This document shows positions 34,711 through 49,060 of a DNA stretch of 64,000 bases, piece by piece. Below the pieces are notes generated by a model. That model did no database searches. It saw only the letters and a list, made by a program, of their open reading frames with translations, and was not told where the DNA came from. The position numbers and the translations under genes were made by a program. Source of the stretch: Panorpa germanica (taxonomy: Eukaryota; Arthropoda; Insecta; Mecoptera; Panorpidae); the NCBI GenBank assembly GCA_963678705.1, contig OY783204.1:28530759-28594758 (forward strand), given 5' to 3'. Every line of letters begins with the position of its first letter. The first letter of the stretch is position 1.

Positions 34711-37700
34711 TTACAATGGATTAGCTGTTTGCTTGTTGAAAGTAAAGACCGGCAAAGTGTACATGCAGATTGGAAATGTGTACGCCATATGAGAGCGAGT
34801 CTGTCAAATGTAGAAGTAAAGAACCTTTTGAGAATACTACAAATTCATAATTGGCAGAGCAACTTATTCTAAAAAGCATATTTTGCTATACAATATTGTG
34901 AATTCAAAATAATCTGTAAGTATTCCTACAAAACCAATTTTATAATAAAATAAAAAGTACGTACAGCGGTCGAGAGAGTGTTGTTATCAAACTTAATTTG
35001 ACTCTGGTTCATCATTTCAAAGGTTTTGTACCCCTGACTATATCAGACGCACACTTAGTCCTGTCATTTCCAACTCAAAGATTTTCACACACTTCTGTTA
35101 TATGAGGGGTCACAAAAATAGTGGCGTAAGTCTCAAATACACATTTTTAGTTTCTTTGCAAACAAATAGGTTAAGTCAAATATCTTTTTAAAATGATTAT
35201 AAAAAAATATTGTCAAAAAAAACTAAACTAGTATTACATAAAAAAAGGATTTGCTAGCTAACTGTACCTGTATCTACTCTGCAAAAACTAGATGAATCTT
35301 GTATTGTCAAACGTCAAATATTTCTAGTTGCTAATTCACAATACGCTATTCGAATATGTCACAGCACAGGTACTATGGTACAAATATTTAACCCACCCCA
35401 CAATAATTGCTCAGAAATCATAATAACACTGTAAGTTACTTAATTTTTAAAATGACATACATCGTTTTCATCTCAGCATCACATAATATAATGCACAAAA
35501 CTTATTACTTTATTCTTAAATCGCAGATGCGGGTTGAACAAAAGAGATGATTCTTTTAAAATATAACAAAACATGTACTTAAATGATGTAATTTTACATA
35601 AAACAAAGCGCCCTAAAATTTATTTAATTAACATCTTATAAAAAGAACTTGCAAAAGTTATATTATGGATTCGAAGCAAAAACGTTTTGTAAATGAATTT
35701 TCTTAATAAGGTAAGAAATATATTGCAACTATTTGGAACATGTAACAAAAGAAATCCATTCATTATAAGGAGTATTGTTGTATTTGTTTTGAAATCAGTA
35801 ACCTTTTAAACTTTGAAAATCCTACCTTGAACAGTTTGCAGGTGTCCATCAAAACACTGCCACGAAACAAGGTCATCTTAATATTCTTGAACACAACACT
35901 ACACTTAAACACTTGTCATGTTTTGCTATTCAACAAGATTAGAAAAATCTTTATTATCCTCAGAAACTGGTCTTTGACAGAATATGAAATCGTATGCAAT
36001 GTTCACCGAGTTAAAAGTTTTCTCTAACCTTAAATAGTTTGTATAAGTGACACCAAATACACATTAGACATTCTACACATTATCAATTATATTTTAAACA
36101 CTTCAATTACTATTCAGAATAATTCAATTCACTATTAGAACACTATTTAATTGCAAATATTATTTTAAAACTATCACAAAATGTATATACTTGGTCATTT
36201 AAACAACACAGCTCAGCTGTCAGTGTTTGCAGTTACTTCAGAGCTGCCAACTGAACGAAGCAAATGTACTACCTATTGCAAAAACATATACCCAGAAAAA
36301 AGACGCATGCATTTTTGGTTAAGTTTTTTATGGAACTATAACCGCATTTAAAATGTATTTTACCTAATTAAAAACACACACTTGATTAATATAACACACT
36401 TAAGTTAATTCTTGACATAATTACACAGTATTACAACTTAATTTGTGGTTTTATTAATATTTAAATTACATTTTAATGAACTAAGACGGACATGACCTTC
36501 TCCACACGACGTACACGCACTACTGACATACATAGGCCAATGCTTGCAAATTCATTGTGCAATTATCGAAAATGGCGTCGAGAAAATATTAATTAATTAT
36601 TAATTAATTTTTTTTTACATTGTAACTAAAATATCTGATGTATGCTTTGAAACTGTCTATTCTTTGGTTTTGACATTATTTTAAATGTATTTTACTCAAG
36701 TTCTGTGAGATTAAATAGGTTTTTAATTATTAGACAAGTTATTATTACAGGTATTAGATTATTTTTTAGACAAGTTTTGACAGGTCGGCTGATATTCATT
36801 ATGTTCTGCTGGTTGACTTATAGATCTAAACGTTTAGCAAGATGCTACATATATGTATAGAGTATATAATTAATTGAATATAAGTTTTTGTAAAATCATA
36901 TTGGTTACTCAGAATACTGTGTTTAATATATTCAAACGCATGTGTTCCAACAATATTTGCCTATGCAGACAGCCATGTGTGTGTTTCGGCCACATATGCG
37001 TTTTATGCTTCAGCTCCCTTTATTATTCCAAAGAGATTTCGTGTATTAGCTGGTAGCGAATTAAGTGAATTAGACTGTGTAATAAAACAACAGATTTATG
37101 TCCAAAAAATGTACATATATTAACTAAGGATTTATAATTATTTAGTGGATAATTAATAGTGGATATTTAACTGATAATAATTACATTAATGTATGAGTGT
37201 ACTGATTCTAAGAGTTTGTTAATGACTCCTGACAAATTTATGTTAATCATTTAGCACTTTACTAGCTTTGACATTATGATTCGAGTCACAGCAAAACAAA
37301 TCATGACATTAAACGTATGAATGCATAACTAGATGGCGGTATGTCATTTGCGACATTAATTTCTAAGGTAACAAGATGCATTAGTTTCGGTCTGTTGTAC
37401 GAATTATGATGATATGCATCTACAACATAGTATGAGTATGCATGCTAGCGCTGTAATCTTCATGTAAGTTTATACACGGAGGTGGTCTCATGTACTCAAG
37501 CTTCATAAATTATTTAAATATATTGTGGTTAATATTTTATTACTCTAAGTTTATTATTAATTAAAGTATACAAAGTGCAAAAGGTTTATAATAAATAATA
37601 CACATCTGTTACATATTCTTAACATGCAACGTTAAAAGTAAATGGCAGAAATATTTAAATTTGTATTAACTTGTTGTTTTTTTTAATAAGTTATTTTTGT

Positions 37701-37956
37701 TTTGTTGTTATTTTGTAAAAATGAGCGAAGGAAAATAGAAATTGGGATGTGATCTGTTCAATTTTTGAAAAATTATTAAAACACTGCATATTAGAATCCT
37801 ATCACCGATATCTTTTACTATGTTGGCAGTTTTTGTGATGTTTTGAGAATATTATTTATAACCAAAATTAGATAATTAATAACGATGTGATAACCAAAGT
37901 TGTATAGAAATATATATAGCAAATTGATTCAGCTATAAAGACGTGACAAACCTATA
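34711..37956. other. AT-rich non-coding sequence
   Basis: No gene recognised. Nested ATTAATTA palindromes lie at 36588-36608. Open frames at 35827-36027 and 36874-37056 have no known motif. Confidence 0.55.
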
Positions 37957-38547
37957 ACGGGCTTGTGTCCTATGTCTTAATTTCTATAAAAGTGTACTAT
38001 ATATTGATAAAGTGGGTTACTAGAACCTCAAATGTTCAATTATTTTTTAATAACTCCTTATATGTTAAGAGATATTAACAATTAAAAAAGTCATTTTGTT
38101 TCTTTAATTATTAAAGGGATTCAACGTTGTACAACATTCCAAATGCATGTGACATCATCACATCTCTGCTATATGTATTTATTTATCAAAATATCAAATA
38201 TTATTTACAGCTATTTCAAGGAACAATAAAATTCCAATATTATGTCTGCCGTAACCAGGGTTAAATAAAATAAAAACTTATTATTCTTTGACTTGATTAT
38301 TTCGACTGTCAACAGCTACAAAACATTACCACAGCACTGACCTACTCAACAAATAACTGACGTATAAAATGCATTTCACGTCATACAAATATGGCCGACC
38401 ATTTCTAGCGCTAAAACTAAAATTCAAATTTTTAATTGCTATATCTCCGTCAACATTTAGATATTTAATAAAATATACACGCCAATACACATTTATTAAC
38501 ATCAATTGAAAAATCGACCACTAAAAAATGAGGACACAAGCCCATTG
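37957..38547 (+). mobile_element. Element Z, copy 1 (MITE-like)
   Basis: A roughly 590-bp non-coding element. The left end ACGGGCTTGTGTCCT and the right end AGGACACAAGCCCATT form the terminal inverted repeat. The whole interior matches 58122-58717 in reverse complement, including the blocks ATTTGCTATATCTCCGTCAA-like near 38440 and GCACTGACCTACTCAACAAA near 38334. No transposase frame is present. A TATA on both sides may be a short target duplication, but the flanking base pattern makes this unsure. Confidence 0.75.
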
Positions 38548-40240
38548 TTATACCTTATAGCAACAGCACATGCGGAAGCTGAAACATGCATTCACCGAAA
38601 ATAGTTTCTTGTTTAATATGAACATAAAAATTTATTTAAATTTTTTATTTCATTTCTAGGGGAAGTCAATTGCGTTACAGGGTTATGGCAATATATCTTC
38701 TTCAGTTTATTGCCAGCATCGATACAAATTATGCCCTCGAGAATTACCACGAAAACACGTATAAGAGACGTCCCCATCCCCATCCTAAATACATGATGAG
38801 AAATATTTACTTTATTTTTAGATTTCCGTGTTTAAAAAAACATTGTAAGAATAGCGAAGAAATGCTTAAGCTGGCAGATGGTAATCCGTTAGAAATATAT
38901 ACCCACAGTTCGCCTGTAATAAGTAAATACAGAGGAAACGGAACTAGTGTGACGTCACGCTATACTATAGAATGTTGTAACTAGAAGAATAACGTCAATA
39001 ATACTCGGTAGATGTCACTCAATTCTTTAAGACTTAGACATCGAGGATTTTGTGGTGTTACAAGAACAGAGATTAGTCTTATTTGTTGGGAAAAAGTATA
39101 CTCTTGTTAATCAGAGAATAAAAAAGAAAAACTCAACAACGAACTTCATATTTAAGTTTTCTTATTGTTAAATTTATAAAGTTTAAATTTATCACTAAGT
39201 ATAATACTTGAACAAGACAAGATAGATATTAATTTTAAATGTAAGAATAAAATTTAATTCAATTTAGATGATTTACTTTTCAGCATTCAGCATCTGAGAG
39301 AGATTATGCTTTAAGATGTACTTCAGCGGTTTTTCTCTTAAGAGATTTGTCGAGTAATATTTTTATGTTTGTTTTTATTCTTTAACAGCCAGACTACAAA
39401 TTACTGAGCTCTGTTTTTGACATTTTATAATTATTACATACAATAAAAACGAAGATTTTTGTAATTTATGTTTAATAATTGTTGGAATGGACCAAACATA
39501 TTGTTCATTGAGAGCAATAAATTATATTTAGAGATATAGAAAATATTTAATAAAGGAAAAACTATCATAATGAATTTTCTCGTTGGCTTGGAACTAGTTT
39601 CACATTTATTTATTTTAGCAAAGTCGTTAAATATATTTTCAAAAATTTACTAGCACTTTCTCCACCGAGTTTAATGACGTATCACTTTCAAAATAACCTA
39701 ACATTTTTTATAATGAATTTAATTTTATATATTGATGGCATCATTGTCTATTTATAAGTGATGCACTTATTTTGCACTAACACAACTGTCACTCTGCACG
39801 TGACGTATTGTGGTCATAACCTCTGAGTTTAAATTTGTAAGTGCCACTTAATAAATATAACATCTTGTCGCATTTTCTTCACGGAACGATAAAATAGAAA
39901 GATTTTAACTGTCGCGAAAAACATGTGTTTCTTAAGATATATAGATATTCGTTGCTATAATTCTTTATTTTTATCTGTTAAATATATTTGCGTGTAAGAA
40001 TCTTCATATGTGTCAGTAACATTTGCTGACAATTATTTTAACTTAATTTTAATGAAGCATGATAGAATTATTTTTGGAAATTTTATTTGTGTTCTCATAT
40101 ACGAGTATACGTCTGCTTTGTGTGAGGTCAAGTTGATAGCAAAATAGAAAAACTATTAGATGATGTTATACCTTTGTCATTGCCAATTGAAAATTCTGTT
40201 GTTCCAATAATTATAAACGTTAAAAATACATTAAATTCCC
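38548..40240. other. Non-coding sequence
   Basis: The 104-codon frame at 38670-38984 has no recognisable domain and I do not call it a gene. A CRE palindrome lies inside it. The rest is AT-rich. Confidence 0.45.
38950..38957. promoter_or_regulatory. CRE palindrome TGACGTCA
   Basis: Exact CREB/ATF consensus within GTGTGACGTCACGC. Motif match only. Confidence 0.25.
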
Positions 40241-40300
40241 GTTCCCACTCACTGTTTTTAGTTTTAATTTAAGGTTTTAACCTTAAATGCAATTTTGAAC
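40241..40300 (+). mobile_element. Stray terminus of element Y
   Basis: GTTCCCACTCACTGTTTTTA repeats the left end of element Y, which begins again 110 bases further on. It is either a solo end or the outer end of a copy into which the second copy inserted. Confidence 0.45.
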
Positions 40301-40350
40301 TTGTGAAATCATGCGTCTGTAATATACATTATTTTGTAATAATTAAGCCC

Positions 40351-40830
40351 CATTCCCACTCACTGTTTTGATATTTAATTTACTGTTTTTATTTAATATT
40401 TGTAATCTAGATTTCAGGTTTTCGTTTAAGCATTCCTTTTTAGATTTGTGTTATAATTTTAGTTAATTTAGTTGGTGCGTATGCATTGTTTGTAATATAA
40501 ATTTTGACAGTTCGACAAAATTGTACGTGAAATAATTAAAATTGCTATTTTCAATAACAATTACTAATAGAAATTGTTTTCACTTCTATATTTTTCAAAA
40601 ACTGACATTAAACTTCTTTTAAAAGCAAATTCTACTGCATTTTGACAGATTGTTACATTTTGGAGGTTATAATATAATATAGATTTTCTTAATTTAATAT
40701 TTTTAATTTAAAACATTGGACCTTGTAAGGTTCTAAAAAAAACTAAGAAAATTAAAAAATAAATTAAATTAAAAATGGTACTGTGTATTGCCATATGCTA
40801 AACAATTTAAATTAAATACAAATGATGATA
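40351..40830 (+). mobile_element. Element Y, copy 1 (MITE-like)
   Basis: It begins CATTCCCACTCACTGTTTTG and matches 48550-49060 in reverse complement over almost its whole length, including ATTTTGACAGTTCGACAAAA near 40501, GGAGGTTATAATATAATATA near 40662 and ACCTTGTAAGGTTCT near 40720. Its right end has lost about 25 bases, including the inner part of the terminal repeat, but keeps GATGATACTTTA. No coding frame. Confidence 0.7.
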
Positions 40831-43800
40831 CTTTACTATTTTTATTTAATATAAATTATTGTATAAAATATAAACTTTAAATTAAGCTTAAGTTAAAACC
40901 TTAAATTTCGCTATATCCTATCTACAAATTACTTGACTCTCTAAGAACAAATACAGCGAATTCAAATTCGAAAAAACATTGTAATCACGAAGAGTAATAA
41001 CAATTAGGAGTATTATAGTATGAGGTTCAGAGCCGCTTTTAGGTACGGTGGACCTTAGGCACAAATTATGGTGTCAAAAAGATAACGTACCTTTCAAAAC
41101 CAAGATGACGTATTTTACAAAGTATTTATATGACAACCACGTAAACATTTAAACAATAAAGAATTTTATTTCACAATCTAAAACTCAAGAAAGTCAGTAA
41201 AAGCTCAAATTTTCCATCAGCTTTCTCCGTATAATATATGTGGAACTATTAAATACGTGTATTTTCGTGCGTGTGTATTTTATTACATTTAAATCGGTTT
41301 TTTTTATGCTCTCAGGTTCAGAGTTCACTATCACACGGTTCAGCTTCAGAGGCTTTCGTTCGAGCGCCGATTGTGTTTGATATTTTAAACCGAACACAAA
41401 ACAAAATATACTGCTTTATAAAACAATACCTCATACGAGGATATACCCTGGCTTAGCATCCCTGTTATCACTTCAGTCAGGGGTGGAACACCTTAATCAA
41501 CTTCAGTGATATATTCTACTATTTATCGGGAAAAAATCAGCCCGCAGATTATAATTCTGACATCCCTGTATAATATTCTCTTTCCTTTTCACTCTCATTC
41601 CACTTATACTTTTCAACTTTACATGATTTTTTCAAACAATTGTAAAGCACAATACCACCCACTAAGCCTGCCTCCCTACCTCCTTCCCTCCATCGCTGCC
41701 AGAGCTTTTAACATCATCACATATCAAAAGGATTTTTTAACTTGGCATTCTGTTGGTTTTTATAATATTAAATTCTTACTGTTAAATATTTTTTATTATA
41801 AAACTTATTACCACCAAAAAGAACATTTTTATTTTATACATATGTTACTTATTATACACCAAAGCCGTAAAAAATTAATTTTATAAAATTAATGGTTTTT
41901 TCACCTTTAAATTCAATTGTATAGGCAATTCGCGAATAAGGGGCTATTATGTATAGAAAATATGCACATTTATACAACCTTTACTGTGCGTTTTTAACTT
42001 ATTAACGTTTTTAGCACGTGAATGCGTCATAATATAGCCACGTGTATAAAGATACTATTCAGGCATTATGTAACGACCGTTACATTGTCATGCGTCAATC
42101 TTATGACATATGCATTAAAGACTATGCAGTTGCTGACGGTTGATTGACCCACTGGTAAGGAGATATTACAAACACACTGGTTTTGGCAGCCATTTTTTTC
42201 AAAATGGCGACGCAAAAAGATGTCCGCCGATGGGAAAGCATTGGAATTTTAATAACGACCGTAAACAAGAACTAATGTAACCTTCATGAAGTATTTCAAT
42301 GGTAGTAACAGCTTTAACAAAACTATACTACAATTAAACATTTTAATGAAGCATGTCTCCTTTAATAATTGTCAGTGCAATCACTTCACGGTCAATTGTT
42401 CCATTGACATTTAATGTCCAACAATGTTGAACACATATAATAACTTGAATAAATTACACACACCATATAACATATATAATAATATGATAACACATACACA
42501 TATAAATATATTAATAATATTTTAAAAACTTCATATAAACTCAGAGAATGAATAATGTGAAATGCGTAGTCCTTTGTAAGACCAGCAGATCCGCTGGCTG
42601 GTGATGAGTTAAGCACAGGCATTCATGCGAGGAAATTTTAATATTTTGATTTCAAAAACCCTTGTCGACGTTTTAAACCTCTAGCTGATTTCAAGTGTAA
42701 GTAATTTATTTAATTATTTTCTGTTTGGTATGTACATGTATATGTGGGACACATTTCCATACATAAAACATATTTATAAAAGTGTTGCAGCAGTCTACGT
42801 TCGGAGAAGACTTCTAGTTACCTAATTCGCTATTATCAATGAACATGGACAGATTTATGATATTTGACAATGTTCAAAATAAAATCCAATCAATCAATGA
42901 CCAATATGATATGATATAACAAGATATATCACAAAAATTCAATTTGAAATAATATATTTAGATATATCTGGAAATTCCCTATTCCCTGTTCTAAAACCAT
43001 TGTCCCTTCATATACAGAATCTAAGTTAGTACAAGTTTAGGTTTAGTCTGGTCTAAACTACCAGCAAGACCAAGACCAAGGGATGTTTATTGAAAAGGAT
43101 GTTTGGTAAACATGCCAAAACGTCACATTAATTTGACATGGGTGAAGTTAGCCAATGCCAACGAACAATCTACAATATATTCCACAAATACTTGAGACGT
43201 TCACCTTCCCTTAGACTTGGAATAGATGGAAACAACCACCGCTTTGTGGGAAAAACCCTAAGGGTATTTCCTCTAAAGTTATTCCTTATTTTTTTTACAT
43301 CTAAAGCATAACTTAAGTCAAGTACTAAAAGAAGGTTATGTCTAAGATTTTCTTTATTGTTGTTTGAAGGTCAGAGTTTATTAGTCGTGGCTCTGTGATA
43401 CTGTCAGATACACGGATAATTCCAATTGGGTTACATACGTTTTTAATTTTATTTATAATATTTGCCCATTAAACAGAGGTTGAAGATAGACAAACAAATG
43501 GCGGAATATTACATAGATTTCACATTTCATAGGGTCTGCCATATTTGTTTAAACAATACATGTCCATGTGTACATATCCGAGTATAAGAACCTAATATTC
43601 CATTTGAACTAATACATTGTCTTAGCATACTACAAACTAAATTCTAATGAGCAGTAGATGAAAAACCCCACGTCTATCCTTGAGTACTTATCTGCGTGGT
43701 CTCTATTTCCTGAGCCCATTATTTCTCCTTACTAAACATTCTATAGTTAGTGAGACAAATTCCAAACATTCTAGACAATAGTTTCTAATAGCAATAGTTT

Positions 43801-46800
43801 AGAAAACAGATGCTGACGAGCACCGACACACCACCCAACCAACGAGAATAATATGGTTGATGAAGAAAAGATAAGGAGAACGGAAAATAGATGAGGAACG
43901 GAACGAGAGGAGAGTGGGGGGATGGAACTTTAACTGGAAAAGAGACGAATGACTAGCTGACGTTGAACCAAAGGCATACGTTAGAAGAGTAAGGGTCTGT
44001 GGGGGGTGGGATGTTAGCAAGATCTTCAAAGGAATTCTCTTGTCTTATGGTTCGTTAATTTTAAGACCATATTGTCAAGAGCAGTGTTGGACTGGAATGA
44101 AATTACGAAGAACATCACCTATCGATTGTAAGTAGAGGTTGACCACCGCAAAGATCTATTGCTAACAGTAAATAACAGAAGTTCGTAGTCTTAATGTTGC
44201 TGCATGCTTGTGCTAAGAATTAACAAAGCAAGATACTTGTACTAAAGAAGAAAAATATCTCGCTAAACACAGGTACGTATATTTTAGATTTACATTATTT
44301 ATAACATTTTTTAGGTTACATAATAAAAATTATCTTTGATGTATGCGATTCCTTCTCCCTTATCTCGTATGTACATTTGTGCTAAAACGTAAGACTTGTG
44401 AACCCCAGTAATTGTTAAATTCTCTTCCAACTCTGTCTCAAAATATGCACAATGTGTCACAGAACATAGCTGTCGCGCAATTCTGAAGAATATTGTTCAT
44501 CAGCCATCAGATCAGACCGTCGCGTCTGTCTGCCAGCATCTTGTAATATTTGGTGCTAGAAATCATTTCGCGTGAAATTCTCGTCATTGTCAAGGACCGT
44601 AAAACGCTAATGAATTGTAAATAGAACAATAGGGTTAATTAGAAATAAGTTCATTTAAATATTTTCAGTTAATATAAAGTAATTGTGTTTCAAAAAGAAG
44701 AATAAGTTGAAGCAGCAAAAAGGGTTGAAAATATATATAAAAAAGGGTAATTTTCTTTATATTAAAGATATAAAACAAATAACCTAGATTTTCTTTTTTA
44801 AATTAAAAATATTGTTCAAATAGACTTTCAAGTTTTTGTTTAGAAAATTTGTTTTAAAATGGGGTACAACAATATGGGATATTTAACAATTGTTATTCAA
44901 GAAGAATCGATTAATAATAGGAAAGAGTTCTATATTCCTTTTGTTTTTTCAATCTACTACTTCTAATGTTCAAAAGAAATTTACAATTTTCAAAGAAATA
45001 CAAATGAGTAATACTAATAAATTAAAAAGAGATAGAAAGTTGTAATTTGGTATTCTACATTGAATATTTGTATAATATAACACAAAGCTCGTTGGAATTT
45101 GTGTTTTTCTCTGTTTCATTTAATTAAACGCATTATATAATTACTAATAAACAAAAGTGATCAATATTTCAGTTAATTAATCAGACCTTATATTTCAATA
45201 ATGTCATTTCTGTATTTTACACCATGATTTGTGTTCAGCTAATTAATTTACAACATACGTAATTAAATAATTATATTTAAAATAAAAGCGTCGATCTGGT
45301 TTAATAATTGACGCCTCGGCCAACGCAATAAATCAAATTAATTAGTACTATGTTTTTATAACATGTTTTTCATTGAGTGCATCTGCAAATGAATGTGTGT
45401 GTGCGTGTGTCCGGATCATATACTACATGTGGAAAACACACAGTGAGCTTTGAAATTCGATACTGCGTCCATAGACTTCAAACAGTGATATTTGAGCGTT
45501 GTTATTTATGTGATGCGATGTACGTACAAGAGAACCGATGTAATGAATGCGGCGCTGTTCGATTGATCCTAAATTAAATTTAACAAGCTCTAACGTAAAA
45601 TGTAGATTTTATTTCATAAATATTGAAAAAACTATACAGTATTATAATGTATCCAGTGACGGATTTAACAGTAGGCGCACAATTCGAGTCGTTTTTATGT
45701 TTTAATGAGAGAAGGTGTATATATATTCCAAACTATGATGTATGTTTAATAACTAAGTATATGCACTTTTATATATAGTCGAAATACTCGTAGTTAAGTT
45801 TACAAAACGAAAAGCAAGAAAAAAAAGGGAGCAACATTTTCTTCTGCGCTTAAGGCTTTAACAGACCTAAAACTGAATGTATATAGTTTTAAGTAATTAA
45901 AATCGAAAGCAATTTTCAAAAACATTGATCGAGCTATCATACAAAATTTAGTACCAAACATATAAGAATATAAACGATTCCGATAATGATTCTTGTAAAA
46001 AGTATCTAAATACATTTTCACAGTAACTGTAATATAAATATAAAAAGTGTACATAATTGTAACTAAATACAATTTTTTCTAAGTGTAAATATATGATCTA
46101 TATTTGAAAACGTATATAGTACTCTATATCTGTATCTAAATACAAAGTGTAACAATATTAACTAAAACAATACATATAATAATCATACAAATAATTAAAT
46201 TAATGCAGAGAAAGCTCATACAAAAGTTAAGACTTTCAAAATGTTGAAGAAAAGTTGATATTCTTGAATAAAACTAAAAATACAGTGTGGTAAAGTTTAC
46301 GAGATAAAATTAACATATACACTAATTATATTTTAAAACTTAAGAAAACTTTACTAGGAGTATCTTTCTATGTATGTACATAGTTTGTAGACGTAATAAC
46401 TGTCTTACGTTTCAATTAATGAAAGTAATCATAACTTGTTAATTACTTTAGACTTAATTGTTAACTATAAAGAAAAACTAATGCATTGATGTTAAATGTG
46501 TCACTACTCTATTTGATTTCAGATGCATTTTGTCAGTTCTATCAACATCAGAGTGAAAAGTATCTAAAATTTGCAATCTCTTGGAGCACAGAAGCAGATA
46601 CATCGTTATAGTATTAACCGGGAAAATTACTGCTCCTAGATCATTAAACGTTCCTTTTTGTTATTCCAAGGACGAATACAAATGGCTAGAATTCTTCAAC
46701 ATGTTATCCTTAAAACATGTCATCGTTTTCCCTGATTTATTTGACAATTATGCCTTTCTTGCTTAAAACAATATGTGGCGACCTTCATTGTATATTCAGC

Positions 46801-48549
46801 AAATTATAAAACAACAAAGACGACTATAATTTCCAAGCTATTATTTTTAAAAAAGAAAAACATTGTAGTTTAGACCCCGGTAGGTTTATGTAAGTCTGCG
46901 TGTTATCTTTTTGTTTCAAAAGTTATTTTGTCATATAAATCCTTGCAGTTAAATATTAGGGATACCAGTAAAGTCATTCGATCCTTTCTGACTTTTATTC
47001 TAACAACTGTTTATTTAGGATACGACAATACATCGGATTCCCAATCCTTAGTCCTTTCTTATCATGCATTCATCCTTCAGAAGTTTGAAGAAAACATTGT
47101 TACCTACCACCCTTACCTAACCTACCCCTTTCACTAAAAACTCCCTACGTATTTTTTTTACTTTCAAACAAACATTACTGCTGGTGAATTCTTCAGGGAA
47201 TTAGCTAAATGTATTTTTCTGTCGTCTTCAGAACTGATCTGGTCAAAAAGGACAAAAGCAGAATAGTAAAGGTACATGAGATAGGATATAAGGATCAGAG
47301 AGACTACAAATGTCCTTACGAGCGGTTGGATGGACATTGCTTAAGAAAACAAAATGGAGCTGGTGGAAAAACAGAAGGATGTTGAGATATCTTTTACAAA
47401 TTCAAAGTGAAAGTATGTCAGGATGTATTTATTGAAGCTCTAAAGTTTCAAAACGGGTGGACGATGAATTATTCTCTTTTAGCTGACACGATATGTATAA
47501 AAGGACTATGAAATCAAAGGCTAATTCGGTAGGGCTATAAAAGTATGTAGAATTGTTCATATACGACACGAATATGAAAATGAACGTTGTTATATATTCA
47601 AAAGACATTATTTTGACAAAACATTCAAAAAATAAATATGTCTGACGAGTTTTAATATAATATTTAATTAAATTTTGTTTCAGCTTTTAGTTTTTTACAA
47701 TCACTGCTCCTCTAAAGCTGCTCCAAAGCTTTCAAATGTCTAGACAATGTTATTATAAAATAAAACAGAAAAACAATTTTAAAGCTGTTATTACTCCAAT
47801 TATGAAAATGACAATATTTTGCACCCTGAATTATAATTTGTCACGTCGCGTCGTCTGTTAATGTATAGCGTGACTACTCCCTCCCTCTCTTACCCTTAAA
47901 TTTAATATTGATACATAGTTTTGCACCCCTATTTTACATTCAGTAGCAAGATACCTTGCAGTTAGTTTATTAGTTAACAAAAATAACTAAAACGAACTAG
48001 GACTCGAATAGGGGTTACAAATAAAGGGATGAAATAATAGCTCTTGTAGAACACCTGCTCGTGTAATTTGTTACAAAGTTGCAGTGTTACAAGTAATTTA
48101 AGAACGTAACTATATATATAAAACTACCCCTTTGTGAATTACTTCGCAACCTATTGTTAGAATTTCTTTAAATTTTGTGTTATTATTTTCATAGAGATAT
48201 TGGATTTTATGAATTAATTGTTTTAATTAAAATAAGTTAATTTAAGAAGGGAGAATCTTATACGGACAAATTAAATTCGGCAGATTGCGCTTCTAGGGAA
48301 TTGTAACCGTTTGTTTGTTGCCCCAAAGAATTGCAGGCGCTTTCATATTTAATTACTGTTAAAAAGTTTTTATAAATTTTAATAATTATCGTAGGATGCC
48401 ATTTCAGGACTTAATTAAACGAAATAATAAATAGATACGGTTGTGTCATCGAAAATATGTCGCGCAAGCGAAATTTTATTGTAAACCTATTGTTAAATCT
48501 ATAAATAATACATCGCAATATAAATAAATTTAAATTAAAAAACAAGTAT
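40831..48549. other. Long AT-rich non-coding stretch
   Basis: No gene recognised in 7.7 kb. Open frames such as 41506-41886, 42392-42622, 43799-44029, 45800-46072 and 46581-46766 are low in complexity or lack any known motif. 43850-44010 is purine-rich on +. An AAAATGGCG motif is at 42201. Confidence 0.55.
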
Positions 48550-49060
48550 AAAGTATCATTCTCACTCACTACTTAAATTTTATTTTGTATTTAATTTAAA
48601 TTGTTTAGCATATGGCAATACGCGTAGTCATTCACAGTATCATTTTTAATTTAAATTATTTTTTAAGTTTTTTTAGAACCTTACAAGGTCCAATGTTTTA
48701 AATTAAAAATATTAAATTAGGAAAAACTATATTATATTATAACCTCCAAAATGTGACAATCTGTTAAAATGCAGAAGGATTTATTTTTGAAAAAAGTTTA
48801 ATGTCAGTTTTTGAAAAATATAGAAGTGAAAACAATTTCTATTATTAATTGTTATTAAAAATAGCAATTTTATTTATTTCACATACAATTTTGTCGAACT
48901 GTCAAAATTTATATTACTAACGATGCATACGCACCAACTAAATTAACTAAACTTAAATTAAAACACAAATGTGAAAAGGAATGCTTAAATGAAAATCTGA
49001 AATCTAGTTTACAATATTAAATAAATTAAATATCAAAACAGTGAGTGGGAATGAGGCTTT
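48550..49060 (-). mobile_element. Element Y, copy 2 (MITE-like)
   Basis: The more complete copy, about 511 bp. The left end AAAGTATCATTCTCACTCAC(T) and the reverse-complemented right end AAAGCCTCATTCCCACTCAC(T) give a 21-bp terminal inverted repeat with three mismatches. It is non-coding and AT-rich. Its minus orientation is relative to copy 1. The flanks show at most a TA at each side, so the superfamily is not fixed. Confidence 0.75.

Noticed and set aside
38670-38984. 104-codon open frame after element Z
   Set aside because: No domain or splice context; kept only as non-coding because composition matches the flanks.
41506-41886. 126-codon open frame
   Set aside because: AT-rich composition, Tyr/Ile/Phe-rich product and no motif; most likely chance.
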